A stretch of DNA of 64,000 nucleotides from an uncultured Prevotella sp. (GTDB lineage Bacteria > Bacteroidota > Bacteroidia > Bacteroidales > Bacteroidaceae). The position numbers were made by a program, and so were the translations under genes. The DNA is taken from positions 30,235 to 94,234 of the forward strand of contig ONCJ01000011.1 in the NCBI GenBank assembly GCA_900316295.1, in the 5' to 3' direction. Every line of letters starts with the position of its first letter. The stretch's first letter is position 1. The notes under the pieces are model-generated. The model saw only the letters and a program-made list of their open reading frames with translations. It was not told where the DNA came from and did no database searches. Shown in pieces: positions 15,815 through 25,403 of this stretch.

Positions 15815-17704
15815 TTGAAGACATTTGAAGAACTTGGTGTCTGCGAGGAGATTCGTCGCGCCATCGAAGAGTTAGGATTTGTACAGCCAATGCCTGTACA
15901 GGAGGAAGTGATACCATATCTGTTGGGAAACAGGAACGATGTCATTGCATTGGCACAGACAGGAACCGGTAAGACTGCGGCCTTCGGCATACCTTTGCTG
16001 CAACGCATCGATACCACGAGTAAGAATACCCAAGCCATAGTGCTCAGCCCTACGCGTGAGCTCTGCCTGCAGATTGCCAGCGATATGAAGGATTTTGCCA
16101 AGTATCTGCCAGGCATTCATATTGAGGCTGTCTATGGCGGTGCCAATATAGTACCTCAGATGAAGGCTCTGCGCAAGGGTGTGCAGATTATAGTAGCTAC
16201 ACCAGGTCGACTCATCGACCTCATGCATCGTGGAGTGGCAAAGCTCGATGATGTTTCTAATGTGGTGCTCGATGAGGCTGACGAGATGCTCACAATGGGT
16301 TTCTCTGATAGCATCAATGAGATACTCGGTGGTGTTCCTGATGAGCGTAACACGCTACTTTTCTCTGCCACTATGAGCAAAGAGATAGAACGCATAGCCA
16401 AGGGCTATCTGCGCGACCATAAAGAGATTGTCGTTGGTAGTAGGAATGAGGGCGCCGAACATGTCAATCATATCTACTACCTCGTGCATGCCAAGGATAA
16501 GTACCTTGCGCTGAAGCGCATCGTTGACTATTATCCGAAGATCTATGCCATCATCTTCTGCCGTACTAAGATAGAGACGCAGGAGATTGCCGATAAGCTC
16601 ATACGCGACGGATACAACGCCGAGTCCTTGCATGGTGACCTTAGCCAGGCACAGCGTGACCTCACCATGCAGAAGTTTCGTTCCCACCTTACCCAACTGC
16701 TCGTTGCCACCGATGTGGCAGCACGCGGACTTGATGTCGACGATCTAACCCATGTTATCAACTACGGATTGCCCGATGACATCGAGAACTACACCCATCG
16801 TAGCGGTCGTACTGGTCGTGCGGGCAAAAAGGGTACCTCCATCTCCATTATACACACCCGTGAGAAGCACAAGGTGAAGCGCATTGAGAAGGAGATTGGT
16901 AAGGAATTTGTCGATGGAACCCTGCCTACGCCACAGGAGATATGTACCAAGCAGCTATATAAAACCATCGACCAGATAGGCAAGATAGATGTCGATGAGG
17001 AACAGATTGCTCCTTTCATGGAGGATATCACGCGCAACTTCGAATACTACGACAAGGAAGACATAGTAAAGAAGATAGTGAGTCTAACCTTCGGTCGCTT
17101 TCTTTCATACTATGCCGACGCACCGGAGATAGAGAAACCTGCTTCGGGGGCAAGGAGCAAGGAGCAAGGGGCAAGAGGCAAGGAAAAGGGGGCAAAGAGC
17201 AAGGAGCAGGGGACAAGAGGCAGAAAGACTGGTCCTCGCAAGCCCGAGAAAGGCTATCAGCGTTTGTTTGTCAACCTCGGTAAGGCCGACGGCTTCTATC
17301 CTGGCGAGGTGATGCAGTTTATCAATAAGAACGTTGGTGGCAGGGTGCAGGTAGGTCATATCGACCTGCTCGACAAGATATCATATATAGAGGTTCCAAC
17401 AGATCAGGCTGAGGCGGTGAAGCGAGGTCTCGATGGTGCAAGCTATAAAAGGCGTACCGTGCGATGCAACGATGCTGATAGCAGAGAGCAGGGGGCAAGG
17501 AGCAAGGATCAGAGAGTGGGTGGCAGGAATGCCAAGGCAGCCAAGCGACGTGCCATGTTCGAAGATGAGCGTCCTGCTCGTCAGACCAAATTCAAAAAGG
17601 ATGACTGGATGAAGTTCCTTAATCCCGACCGCATAGACCTCAAAGGCGATGAGCCCGATTTCAGCGAAGATGGATGGGCTCGCAGAAGACCAAAAAAGGA
17701 ATAA
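15815..17704 (+). CDS. DEAD-box ATP-dependent RNA helicase (DeaD/CsdA-like) with heptapeptide insert
   Basis: Unwinds RNA, probably in ribosome assembly or cold adaptation. 629 aa. Motif I 'AQTGTGKT' is at 47-54, 'PTREL' at 79-83, DEAD at 153-156, then 'FSATM' and 'HRSGRTGRAGKKG'. A C-terminal DbpA-type RNA-binding domain lies near 480-553 ('RLFVNLGKADGFYPGEV'). The start is a TTG (15815): no in-frame ATG or GTG gives a complete Q motif, and the plus-strand promoter fits. Residues about 445-470 are a heptapeptide repeat (GARSKEQ, GARGKEK, GAKSKEQ, GTRGRKT) and 558-567 a shorter copy, both written by seven-base DNA arrays. They sit in linkers either side of the RNA-binding domain. Confidence 0.93.
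   Translation: MKTFEELGVCEEIRRAIEELGFVQPMPVQEEVIPYLLGNRNDVIALAQTGTGKTAAFGIPLLQRIDTTSKNTQAIVLSPTRELCLQIASDMKDFAKYLPGIHIEAVYGGANIVPQMKALRKGVQIIVATPGRLIDLMHRGVAKLDDVSNVVLDEADEMLTMGFSDSINEILGGVPDERNTLLFSATMSKEIERIAKGYLRDHKEIVVGSRNEGAEHVNHIYYLVHAKDKYLALKRIVDYYPKIYAIIFCRTKIETQEIADKLIRDGYNAESLHGDLSQAQRDLTMQKFRSHLTQLLVATDVAARGLDVDDLTHVINYGLPDDIENYTHRSGRTGRAGKKGTSISIIHTREKHKVKRIEKEIGKEFVDGTLPTPQEICTKQLYKTIDQIGKIDVDEEQIAPFMEDITRNFEYYDKEDIVKKIVSLTFGRFLSYYADAPEIEKPASGARSKEQGARGKEKGAKSKEQGTRGRKTGPRKPEKGYQRLFVNLGKADGFYPGEVMQFINKNVGGRVQVGHIDLLDKISYIEVPTDQAEAVKRGLDGASYKRRTVRCNDADSREQGARSKDQRVGGRNAKAAKRRAMFEDERPARQTKFKKDDWMKFLNPDRIDLKGDEPDFSEDGWARRRPKKE
17148..17224 (+). repeat. Heptad array (GAGCAAG-type, 11 units) inside the helicase gene
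   Basis: Eleven seven-base units such as GGGCAAG, GAGCAAG, GAGCAAG, GGGCAAG, AGGCAAG. Three units (21 bases) encode seven residues, so the array reads as a heptapeptide repeat without shifting frame. It lies between the helicase core and the RNA-binding domain. Confidence 0.85.
17486..17513 (+). repeat. Second GAGCAAG-type heptad array (4 units) in the helicase gene
   Basis: Units GAGCAGG, GGGCAAG, GAGCAAG, GATCAGA. Same sequence family as 17148-17224, placed after the RNA-binding domain and encoding 'EQGARSKDQ'. Confidence 0.75.
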
Positions 17705-17726
17705 GTTTCGCAAATGCGAAACTTAT
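17701..17726. terminator. Bidirectional terminator after the helicase gene
   Basis: A perfect 12-bp inverted repeat ATAAGTTTCGCA / TGCGAAACTTAT (17701-17712, 17715-17726) with a very short loop, followed by T-rich sequence. It overlaps the helicase stop codon and separates it from the convergent lipoprotein gene. Confidence 0.75.
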
Positions 17727-17752
17727 TCCTTTATATCAGCTTCCTGTAGAAA

Positions 17753-18247
17753 TTACATGTCAGGAAGGTTGAACTTCTTTTGCATCTCAGCCTGGAAAGC
17801 CTTGTCGTCAGAGAGCTTCTTTGCTACAGGGTTTGCCTCAACGATCTTGTTGAACTCATCCATAGCCTCTTCCAGACCTTTGTATTCCTTCTCCTTTTTC
17901 TCAACTTCAGCCATCATCTCCAGGGCAGCCTTTGCCTGCTCTTCCTCAGAAGCGTTCTCCAGAGCCTTCTGCTTTGCTTCCATGTCTCTGAATACCTGGA
18001 ACATTGGATCCAGACCAGTGAACATGTCCTCGAAGGCAGCCTTCCACTGTGCCTCGTCCCAGTTAGCGCCTTCAGCCTTTGCCTTAGCGATTACTTCCTT
18101 CACGTCAACTTTCTTAGCAGGAGCCTCTGCCTTTACTTCCTCAGTGGCTGTAGAGTCAGCTGCTGCTCCAGCCTTAGCGTTGTTACCACACGACATCATT
18201 CCCAATCCCAGGCAGAATGCCAGTGATATAAAAAACATTTTCTTCAT
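17753..18247 (-). CDS. Small alpha-helical lipoprotein, unknown function
   Basis: 164 aa. A signal peptide with lipobox-like 'LGMMSCGN' puts the acylated Cys at residue 20. The mature part is highly charged, Lys/Glu/Ala-rich and predicted helical, possibly coiled coil ('ASEEEQAKAALEMMAEVEKK'). Probably tethered to an envelope membrane and facing the periplasm. I recognise no family. It has its own promoter (18289-18296) and a shared terminator, so it is likely monocistronic. Confidence 0.8.
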   Translation of the reverse strand: MKKMFFISLAFCLGLGMMSCGNNAKAGAAADSTATEEVKAEAPAKKVDVKEVIAKAKAEGANWDEAQWKAAFEDMFTGLDPMFQVFRDMEAKQKALENASEEEQAKAALEMMAEVEKKEKEYKGLEEAMDEFNKIVEANPVAKKLSDDKAFQAEMQKKFNLPDM

Positions 18248-18288
18248 GATAAAATAGATTTTTGGTTAATAAAATTGGGTTATCGCTG

Positions 18289-18296
18289 CGAAAGTA
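18289..18296 (-). promoter_or_regulatory. Probable -7 box for the lipoprotein gene
   Basis: Minus-strand TACTTTCG, one mismatch from TAnnTTTG, 42 bases before the start codon. Confidence 0.45.
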
Positions 18297-18357
18297 CGAC
18301 AAATATTTCATACCTGCAAGCGATAACCCATTTTTTTTGACATTTGTATATATAGGA

Positions 18358-20484
18358 CTACTTGGCGTCAATCTCCTGTAACAGCCGGTCGGCATGACCC
18401 CACTTGTCCATCATATAGAGTACAAACCGGATATCAACACCGATGCATCTCGCGAGCACCTTGTCAAATAGGATGTCGCTGGCGAGCGAGTCCCAGTTGC
18501 CGTCGAAGGCCAGTCCTATGAGTCGTCCCTGTCCGTCGAACATCGGTGATCCGCTATTACCGCCTGTGATATCGTTGTTGGTAATGAAGCAAAGCTGCAT
18601 CTTGCCCGTCTCCTTGTCCTGATACTTTCCGAAGTCCTTGGCCGACATCAGCTCGTGCATGATAGGCTCTGCGAAGTATTCCGCATTCTTGTCTGCCTGT
18701 TTCATCTTCTCCACGAGGCTCTCGGCAGTGGTATAGTAGCCCGATGGCTTGCCTCCGATCATCACGTCGCGCACCTGTCCGTAGGAGAGTCGCATGGTGA
18801 AGTTGGCATCCGAATAGTGAGGCTGGTCTTGCTCCATGCGCAGTTTGGCAGCACAGAGTTTCTTCTCCTGCTCCTCTATCTGCTGTGTAGTAGTCTGGAA
18901 GTTGCCCACGCCGATGACTGCATAGATCGACATGAGGTCTATTCCTAATGCCACTCCTGGGTCTTTGAGATATTTCTTTGTGTTGTTGAAGTAAAATTTC
19001 TGTCCTTTCTTCAGCACCTTCGACTTCTTATACAGCCAATCCACGTAGCGTCGGTAGTCGCCACCAAACTTCTCCTTGACGGTCTTGACAACTTCCGGCT
19101 GATATGTCTCAGGCACGTTCAAAGCATAGTTCCTGAGCATGGCGGCCGTCATCTCCTTGTCGAGCTCAAGGTTCCACTTGTCGCTGTTGTCCTCGAACTC
19201 CACATACTGCTTCATAGGCTTGTCCTGAGGACCCTTTGCCTCCATACCCATATTCATCTTGATAGCACGACGTATCATCTCCGATGTCTTCCAGAACGAC
19301 TCTATCCAGTAGTTCAGAGTCTTGTATTCCTCAGCCCTGTTGCTATACAGCTGCTTCAGTGTGTCGAGTTCTACGGCGTATCGTGGGTCAGTATTATTGT
19401 TATCCTTAAGCCACTGGGCTATGCGCGCCTCGTATTCCGCCTTCTGACGTATCAGTCCGATGCTGTCGATACACTTGTTCATGCCGATAGAGTTCTTCCA
19501 GTAGTTAGAGCTACTGGCAAAAGTATTCTCGTATTGAATGCGTGTCTTCTCGCTCTGCGCCATGTATCGCTTCATGATTTCAAGCTTGATGTCGCGCACC
19601 TGCACACGTGTGGTGTTCTCGATGTTGCGCATCTCCTCGATGCCGTAGGACGACATATACCGGTTGGTGCTGCCCGGGTAACCCACGGTCATGGCGAAGT
19701 CACCGTCCTTATATCCCTGCAACGATACAGGAGCCCAGCTCTGCGGATGATATGGCACGTTGTCCTTAGAGTATTCAGCAGGTCCGTTGGTCTTCGGATC
19801 AGCATAGATACGGAACACCGAGAAGTCGCACGTCTGTCGTGGCCACATCCAGTTATCGGTCTCGCCGCCATACTTGCCCATCGACTTCGGTACAGTGAAT
19901 ACCAGTCGTACGTCGCGGAAGTCCTGATAGGTGGTGGCGTAGTATTTGTTGCCCTCATAGAAGGGGTCTATACTTACGTGCAGAGTGGAGTCTTTCTGTT
20001 TGGCTTCGGTAGTCATAGCGTTGGTCAGCGAGTCGATGATAGCCTCCACCTCATCTGAGGACTTGCCCTCGATGAGCGCATTCACCTGCTCGGTGATGTC
20101 CTGCTGCTCACGCATGAAGGATACGAACATGTCCTCATTGGGCAGTTCCTCATCGAAAGTCTTGGCATAGAACCCGTTGAGCATGTAGTCATGCTCCACC
20201 GTGGAGTGCTTGTTAATAGCCGAAAAACCACAATGGTGGTTGGTGAACACAAGTCCGTCGGGCGACACCACCACTCCCGAACAATAGCCACTGAAGTTGA
20301 CCACTGCGTTCTTTATGGCATTGTCACTATGGTACAGGTTCTCATATGGCAGTTGGAATCCCTCAGCCACCATCTGCTTATACACGGTGGAGTCGAGATT
20401 ATACATTGTCCACATGCCCTCATCAGCCTTTACGGGCAAAAGGGCAAGAAAGCAAAGGGGTAAGAATAAAATAATTTTCTTCAT
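18358..20484 (-). CDS. S46 family dipeptidyl-peptidase (DPP7-like)
   Basis: Periplasmic exopeptidase that removes dipeptides from oligopeptide N-termini, feeding amino-acid catabolism. 708 aa, the normal S46 length, with a signal peptide 1-20. The catalytic His is in 'TNHHCGFSAI' (His83/84) and the nucleophile is Ser644 in 'GGNSGSP'. The residue 18 positions after the Ser is Gly662 ('AFDGNWD'). In P. gingivalis DPP11 the equivalent position is Arg, giving Asp/Glu preference, while DPP7 has Gly and takes hydrophobic residues. Specificity is therefore probably DPP7-like. It lies 18 bases downstream of the flippase gene and may share its transcript. Confidence 0.92.
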   Translation of the reverse strand: MKKIILFLPLCFLALLPVKADEGMWTMYNLDSTVYKQMVAEGFQLPYENLYHSDNAIKNAVVNFSGYCSGVVVSPDGLVFTNHHCGFSAINKHSTVEHDYMLNGFYAKTFDEELPNEDMFVSFMREQQDITEQVNALIEGKSSDEVEAIIDSLTNAMTTEAKQKDSTLHVSIDPFYEGNKYYATTYQDFRDVRLVFTVPKSMGKYGGETDNWMWPRQTCDFSVFRIYADPKTNGPAEYSKDNVPYHPQSWAPVSLQGYKDGDFAMTVGYPGSTNRYMSSYGIEEMRNIENTTRVQVRDIKLEIMKRYMAQSEKTRIQYENTFASSSNYWKNSIGMNKCIDSIGLIRQKAEYEARIAQWLKDNNNTDPRYAVELDTLKQLYSNRAEEYKTLNYWIESFWKTSEMIRRAIKMNMGMEAKGPQDKPMKQYVEFEDNSDKWNLELDKEMTAAMLRNYALNVPETYQPEVVKTVKEKFGGDYRRYVDWLYKKSKVLKKGQKFYFNNTKKYLKDPGVALGIDLMSIYAVIGVGNFQTTTQQIEEQEKKLCAAKLRMEQDQPHYSDANFTMRLSYGQVRDVMIGGKPSGYYTTAESLVEKMKQADKNAEYFAEPIMHELMSAKDFGKYQDKETGKMQLCFITNNDITGGNSGSPMFDGQGRLIGLAFDGNWDSLASDILFDKVLARCIGVDIRFVLYMMDKWGHADRLLQEIDAK

Positions 20485-20502
20485 TGTATTGTTGTTGTTT
20501 CG

Positions 20503-21942
20503 TTATTTTCTTTTCAATCTCGCTACTATCCTGTCTACCGGCAAGTCCTTAACCACCACAACCGCCATAAATGCTACGATGAGAAGCGTGTTGACAATGA
20601 GTGCCGCCCAAACGGGCAGTTGCGGACAGAGACGCGTCATCACCACATATATTATAAATGTAAGGACGACATACATCGCCATCTCCTTTATAGGATAGTC
20701 TATGGGATAATATTTCTGTCCTACCAGATAGGACAGCACCATGGCTGTCATGTATCCCGCAAAACCTCCCCACGCACAAGCTGTATAGCCGTAACGAGGT
20801 ACGAAGACCACATTGACAGCTATCAGTACCATACAGCCCACACCCGAGAACACGGCTCCCCAGATGGTCTTGTCAATGAGCTTGTACCAGAACGACAGAT
20901 TGAAATATACTCCCATCATTATCTCGGCAGCCATCACTATGGGCACCACCTTGAGTCCTCCCCAGTAGTCACGACCGATGATATACTTCAGTATGTCCAT
21001 ATAGCCCACTACGGCAAGGAACGCCAGCAGGGTGAAGATGAGGAAGAACTTCATCGCCACAGCATAGTAGTCCTTCGAGTCCTTGTCCTTTGCCTTGCCA
21101 AACACTATCGGCTCGTAGGCATAGCGAAACGCCTGCGTTATCATCGCCATGATCATGGCTATCTTGAATACCGCCCCGTAGATGGCGAGTTGCTCCTTCA
21201 TGTCGTCGCCAGGATAGAGATAGGGGAACAGCATCTTGTCGGCAGTCTGATTGAGTATGCCGGCAATGCCCAGTATGAGTATGGGCCAGCTGTACGAGAG
21301 CATCCTCCTGAGCAGTGACGCGTCGAATCCATGGCGAAATCCTTGGAGTTCTTTCCAGAAGAAAATGGTGATCAGCGAGGTACATACAAGGTTAATGACG
21401 AATGCTGCACGCGCATCATGACCATCCATACCTATATAGTATACGCAGTTGAGCAGGATGTTCATAAATATGAACAACAGCTTTAGCGCGGCAAACTTCA
21501 GCGGTTTCTTCTGGTAGCGCAGGTAGGCAAACGGTATGCACTGGAAGGCGTCGATGGCAACACATGTAAACATGCAGGCAATATACTCTGGATGGTCAGC
21601 ATAGCCCATAATGCCAGACAGCGGCCGTAGGAACAACATGACCAGCACTACAAACAACGTCGAGGTGGCAGCCACCGACCACAGGGTGGTGGAATACACC
21701 TGCTCGGCGCGTTCGCCCTGCTTGTTGGCATAACGGAAGAAGGTGGTCTCCATGCCGTAGGTGAGCAATACCAGCAACAGCGCCACGTAGGCATACACAT
21801 TGGTGATAACCCCGTACTCGCCGCTCGCTGCCGTCATCTTCATCGTATACAGCGGCACCAGCAGATAGTTGAGGAATCTGCCAATGATGCTACTAAGTCC
21901 ATATATAGCCGTGTCCTTGGCCAGTGATTTAAGATTTGCCAT
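20503..21942 (-). CDS. Polysaccharide flippase (Wzx/MATE-like, MOP superfamily)
   Basis: 479 aa with about 12-14 hydrophobic segments and the N-terminal 'YGLSSIIGRFLNYLLVPLYT', typical of lipid-linked oligosaccharide flippases. It should move an undecaprenyl-linked glycan across the inner membrane. It stands apart from the glycan island at 35-55 kb, so its substrate is unknown. A good promoter lies at 21978-21985. Confidence 0.88.
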   Translation of the reverse strand: MANLKSLAKDTAIYGLSSIIGRFLNYLLVPLYTMKMTAASGEYGVITNVYAYVALLLVLLTYGMETTFFRYANKQGERAEQVYSTTLWSVAATSTLFVVLVMLFLRPLSGIMGYADHPEYIACMFTCVAIDAFQCIPFAYLRYQKKPLKFAALKLLFIFMNILLNCVYYIGMDGHDARAAFVINLVCTSLITIFFWKELQGFRHGFDASLLRRMLSYSWPILILGIAGILNQTADKMLFPYLYPGDDMKEQLAIYGAVFKIAMIMAMITQAFRYAYEPIVFGKAKDKDSKDYYAVAMKFFLIFTLLAFLAVVGYMDILKYIIGRDYWGGLKVVPIVMAAEIMMGVYFNLSFWYKLIDKTIWGAVFSGVGCMVLIAVNVVFVPRYGYTACAWGGFAGYMTAMVLSYLVGQKYYPIDYPIKEMAMYVVLTFIIYVVMTRLCPQLPVWAALIVNTLLIVAFMAVVVVKDLPVDRIVARLKRK

Positions 21943-21977
21943 CGTTATTTGTGTACTTCACGATTTTTTTGTGTGTG

Positions 21978-21985
21978 CAAAGGTA
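21978..21985 (-). promoter_or_regulatory. -7 box for the flippase/S46 peptidase operon
   Basis: Minus-strand TACCTTTG (plus-strand CAAAGGTA), 35 bases before the flippase start at 21942. Confidence 0.6.
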
Positions 21986-22091
21986 CGTAATAACGAACTA
22001 ATCGCAAAAGGAAATTTTGCATTTCTTGCCAAGCAAGACTCATCAAAACATCTCCCTAACCTATTCTGCATTAAAATTAAGTACTATTTTT

Positions 22092-22122
22092 TTTGGATTA
22101 TTACCATTTTTTTTTACTTTTG
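22092..22122 (+). promoter_or_regulatory. Promoter for the Na/Pi cotransporter
   Basis: TTTG at 22092-22095 and TACTTTTG at 22115-22122, 19-base spacer. A full match to the Bacteroidetes consensus, placed 22 bases before the ATG at 22145. Confidence 0.75.
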
Positions 22123-22144
22123 CAGACACAAATCACAAACTCTT

Positions 22145-23866
22145 ATGTCTATTTGGATTATTTTCAAGCTCATCGGCTCACTAGCATTGCTGATGTTCGG
22201 TATGAAGTCGATGAGTGAGGCCCTGCAGAAGATGGCGGGCTCCCACCTGAGACACGTCTTGGGTGCAATGACTACTAACAGGTTTACGGGACTCCTTACG
22301 GGTATGTTTGTCACTGCGGCGGTACAGTCGTCTACGGCAACGACGGTGATGACTGTGTCATTTGTCAATGCCGGACTGCTGACGCTGGCACAAGCCATAT
22401 CGGTAATCATGGGAGCCAACATCGGTACGACGCTGACGGCATGGATCATGTCGGCAGGCTTCTCGTTCAACATTGCCGACTTCGTATACCCAGCGTTCTT
22501 CATCGCCATTATACTGATATACAGCAAGAAGAAACGATACATAGGCGACTTCCTGTTTGGTATCTCGTTCATGTTTCTTGGACTGGGCACACTTCGACAG
22601 ACAGGCATCGACATGCATCTGGGCGACAACCAGGCAGTATTAGACTTCTTCGCCTCGTTCGATCCCGACAGCTACATCACCACACTGGTGTTCCTACTGC
22701 TCGGTGGCATACTGACCTTCTGCGTGCAGTCGTCAGCAGCAGTGATGGCTATAACGATGATCCTCTGTTCGAGTGGCGTACTGCCGATATATCAGGGTAT
22801 CGCTCTGGTGATGGGCGAGAATATCGGTACCACCGTGACTTCCAACCTGGCAGCAATGACCGCTAACACGCAAGCACGGCGAGCGGCGTTTGCCCACATG
22901 TTCTTCAACCTGTTCGGCGTATGCTGGATGTTGCTTGTCTTCAAGCCATTTGTTGACATGTGTTGCGGATTCGTGGGCTATGATGTCGACATGCAGAAAG
23001 AGGTGGTAGGCAATGCCGAATTCCTCAAGAACGCCGCCAAGCTGTCGTTCGTACTGGCAGCCTTCCATACAGCCTTCAACCTTGCCAACACATCCATCCT
23101 TATCTGGTTCATACCACAGATAGAGAAGATAGTATGCCGAGTGATAAAAACAAAGAAGAGCGAGGGCGAGGAAGAGGAGTTCCGCCTCCACTTTATTACA
23201 GCTGGCTTCATGAAGACGCCTGAACTCTCGGTGCTTGAAGCCCAGAAGGAGATACAACAGTTTGCTGTACGTATACAGAGAATGTTCGGAATGGTACGCG
23301 AGCTGGTACACGAGAAGAACGAGGGTACCTTTGTCAAGGAGTTCTCACGCATAGAGAAATATGAGGGCATCAGTGACAACATGGAGATAGAGATTGCCAA
23401 ATATCTCGAAGAGGTCAGCGACGCCCACCTGTCAGACGAGACTAAGGGCAAGATACGTGCCATGCTGCGCGAGATAAGCGAGATAGAGAGTATCGGCGAC
23501 TCGTGCTATAACATCGCAAGAACACTCAACCGACGCATCAAGGGCAAGGAAGATTTCACCGAGCTACAGTATGACCACATGCACCAAATGATGGAGCTCA
23601 CCGATCAAGCCCTGAGCCAGATGAACTCCATACTGGTGAACTATCGTGAGCAGAACGACGTCAACCGCTCATTCAACATCGAAAACGAAATCAACAACTT
23701 CCGCAACCAGCTGAAGTCGCAGAACATCAACGATATTGATGACCATAAGTACACCTACGCCATCGGTACGATGTATATGGACATCATCAACGAATGTGAG
23801 AAGCTGGGCGACTATGTCGTCAATGTTGTCGAAGCTCGTATGGGTACAAAGCAAAGAGGAGCATAA
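22145..23866 (+). CDS. Na/Pi cotransporter family protein with PhoU-like tail
   Basis: 573 aa. Two inverted membrane repeats carry the hallmark 'QSSTATT' (61-67) and 'QSSAAVMAIT' (about 200), with 'GANIGTT' and 'GENIGTT' after each. These motifs identify the NptA/PNaS family of Na+-dependent phosphate transporters. The last 200 residues are helical and PhoU-like, a probable regulatory domain. The open frame extends upstream to 21869, but the promoter at 22092-22122 makes 22145 the start. Confidence 0.92.
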   Translation: MSIWIIFKLIGSLALLMFGMKSMSEALQKMAGSHLRHVLGAMTTNRFTGLLTGMFVTAAVQSSTATTVMTVSFVNAGLLTLAQAISVIMGANIGTTLTAWIMSAGFSFNIADFVYPAFFIAIILIYSKKKRYIGDFLFGISFMFLGLGTLRQTGIDMHLGDNQAVLDFFASFDPDSYITTLVFLLLGGILTFCVQSSAAVMAITMILCSSGVLPIYQGIALVMGENIGTTVTSNLAAMTANTQARRAAFAHMFFNLFGVCWMLLVFKPFVDMCCGFVGYDVDMQKEVVGNAEFLKNAAKLSFVLAAFHTAFNLANTSILIWFIPQIEKIVCRVIKTKKSEGEEEEFRLHFITAGFMKTPELSVLEAQKEIQQFAVRIQRMFGMVRELVHEKNEGTFVKEFSRIEKYEGISDNMEIEIAKYLEEVSDAHLSDETKGKIRAMLREISEIESIGDSCYNIARTLNRRIKGKEDFTELQYDHMHQMMELTDQALSQMNSILVNYREQNDVNRSFNIENEINNFRNQLKSQNINDIDDHKYTYAIGTMYMDIINECEKLGDYVVNVVEARMGTKQRGA

Positions 23867-23894
23867 AAAACATAAAAGCAAAACACGCAAAAAC

Positions 23895-23922
23895 GAGAGG
23901 AGCCTCAGTCGAGGCTCCTCTC
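23895..23922. terminator. Bidirectional terminator
   Basis: A perfect 12-bp stem GAGAGGAGCCTC / GAGGCTCCTCTC with an AGTC loop, followed by TTTTAT. It separates the cotransporter from the convergent beta-helix gene. Confidence 0.88.
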
Positions 23923-23944
23923 TTTTATATGCTTGTCGAGTTTT

Positions 23945-25354
23945 TTAATATCTCTCTATTACGTTACTGATACCCTCCATGATAACCATATCAGTATCAC
24001 CTATTTCATAAGCAGAAGGGTGGCGGATCTCACATCCCGCCATCTTTACTACTGCACCGAGATGGAACAACTTGCCCTTGTTGTCTTCCCAACGACAGGA
24101 GTTGAAACGCACATTCTCACAGTCGCCGTCAACATTGACCAACGTGAACTCACGACAACGCAGGAACTGGCAGTTGTCGAACAGGAGGTTATGGGTGTCA
24201 TGCACCTCCATGATACCATATGAGCAGTCGCGAATGGTGGTTTTCTCAAACGTCAGGTCCCTTACAGCACGTGTCTCCAGTCCATACGTACCACAGCCAT
24301 ACAGGTCGCAGCCCTTCACATCTATTCCCTCAGAGTCCTCAAACAGCAGTACGCCACCCTCACAATAGCCCTCCTCTGTATGTCCTATGGTGAGATTTTC
24401 TATCGTGACGAGCGAGCATTTGTAGAAGTTCAGCACGTTGGCATAACGCGGTTCCACCACTATATAGCAGTCACCCGACCCACGTATGGTGAGGTTGTCT
24501 ACATTGATCAATTCCAGCTGTCTGCCGTCGTTGCGTTCGCAAGCCACGATAGCCTGTTCGGTACCCTTGCGCAAGGCATGATAGTCTTCCCTCACATATC
24601 TACCATCATAGCTAAAGAAGCCATCCTCCCTAAGAACCTTCGTGAGGTTGAGCACCGTTCCTGGCTTCAGTATCACCGTACGATTGCTCCCTAATGCCGA
24701 AATAAACTCGTATTCGTTGCTTACCTCTATGATCTGATCCTCACTACTGCCCATCTCGCCATCCGTTGCAAAGAGTCCTACCGCCTGCGCATATGCCATC
24801 ATGTCGAGGTTTACTCGCTCAATAATGTTCTTCTTCTCTTTCTTCTGAACCTTGTTAATCATCTTCTGCAGCACTTCCGGATGTATCTGGCTGAGGAACT
24901 TCTGGTTCATCACCCATGAGCTGACCACGTTCACCGGATTCTGTTCGTTCTCCATGAACCGTTGTTTCTTAGCCAAGTCAGAGAGTTTGTCGGTAGTCAA
25001 TACCAGTACCTGTCCTACGGAATGTTCCTCGGGATAGAACTCCAGAAACTTCATGCCCGACTGGTTGACATAGTGCACTCTGCTTCCAAACAAACAACCG
25101 TATGGAGCCACATCATTGGTATGTGCTTTTATGAGCTTATATTCGCCAGGAGTCTTGCCCACCTTTTGCAGTTTGATAACAGCATTGTCGCCCTCACTGT
25201 CCTTACCATTAAGGTATATCCCCTTGTCTACTATCGACACCACATACCTCATCTGTCCGTCCCAGAACACATCGTTCTGTCGGATCACCTGTGCCTGAGC
25301 CTCAACGAAGGCGCACATACACATCACTACCGATACTAATAATTGCTTTCTCAT
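23945..25354 (-). CDS. Secreted right-handed beta-helix protein
   Basis: 469 aa with a signal peptide (1-21, ending 'EAQAQ'). Residues about 215-460 show repeated short beta-strand rungs ('LINVDNLTIRG', 'SLVTIENLTIG', 'SEGIDVKGCDLYGCGTYG', 'TIRDCSYGIMEV') typical of parallel beta-helix (PbH1) proteins. Many such proteins bind or cleave polysaccharides, but no catalytic site is recognisable. It is likely periplasmic or surface located. No canonical promoter was seen upstream. Confidence 0.8.
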   Translation of the reverse strand: MRKQLLVSVVMCMCAFVEAQAQVIRQNDVFWDGQMRYVVSIVDKGIYLNGKDSEGDNAVIKLQKVGKTPGEYKLIKAHTNDVAPYGCLFGSRVHYVNQSGMKFLEFYPEEHSVGQVLVLTTDKLSDLAKKQRFMENEQNPVNVVSSWVMNQKFLSQIHPEVLQKMINKVQKKEKKNIIERVNLDMMAYAQAVGLFATDGEMGSSEDQIIEVSNEYEFISALGSNRTVILKPGTVLNLTKVLREDGFFSYDGRYVREDYHALRKGTEQAIVACERNDGRQLELINVDNLTIRGSGDCYIVVEPRYANVLNFYKCSLVTIENLTIGHTEEGYCEGGVLLFEDSEGIDVKGCDLYGCGTYGLETRAVRDLTFEKTTIRDCSYGIMEVHDTHNLLFDNCQFLRCREFTLVNVDGDCENVRFNSCRWEDNKGKLFHLGAVVKMAGCEIRHPSAYEIGDTDMVIMEGISNVIERY

Positions 25355-25403
25355 AGGTTTTTGAGTTTTTAGTTAACTAAAATATTTCTTTTTATCTAAA
25401 TCT

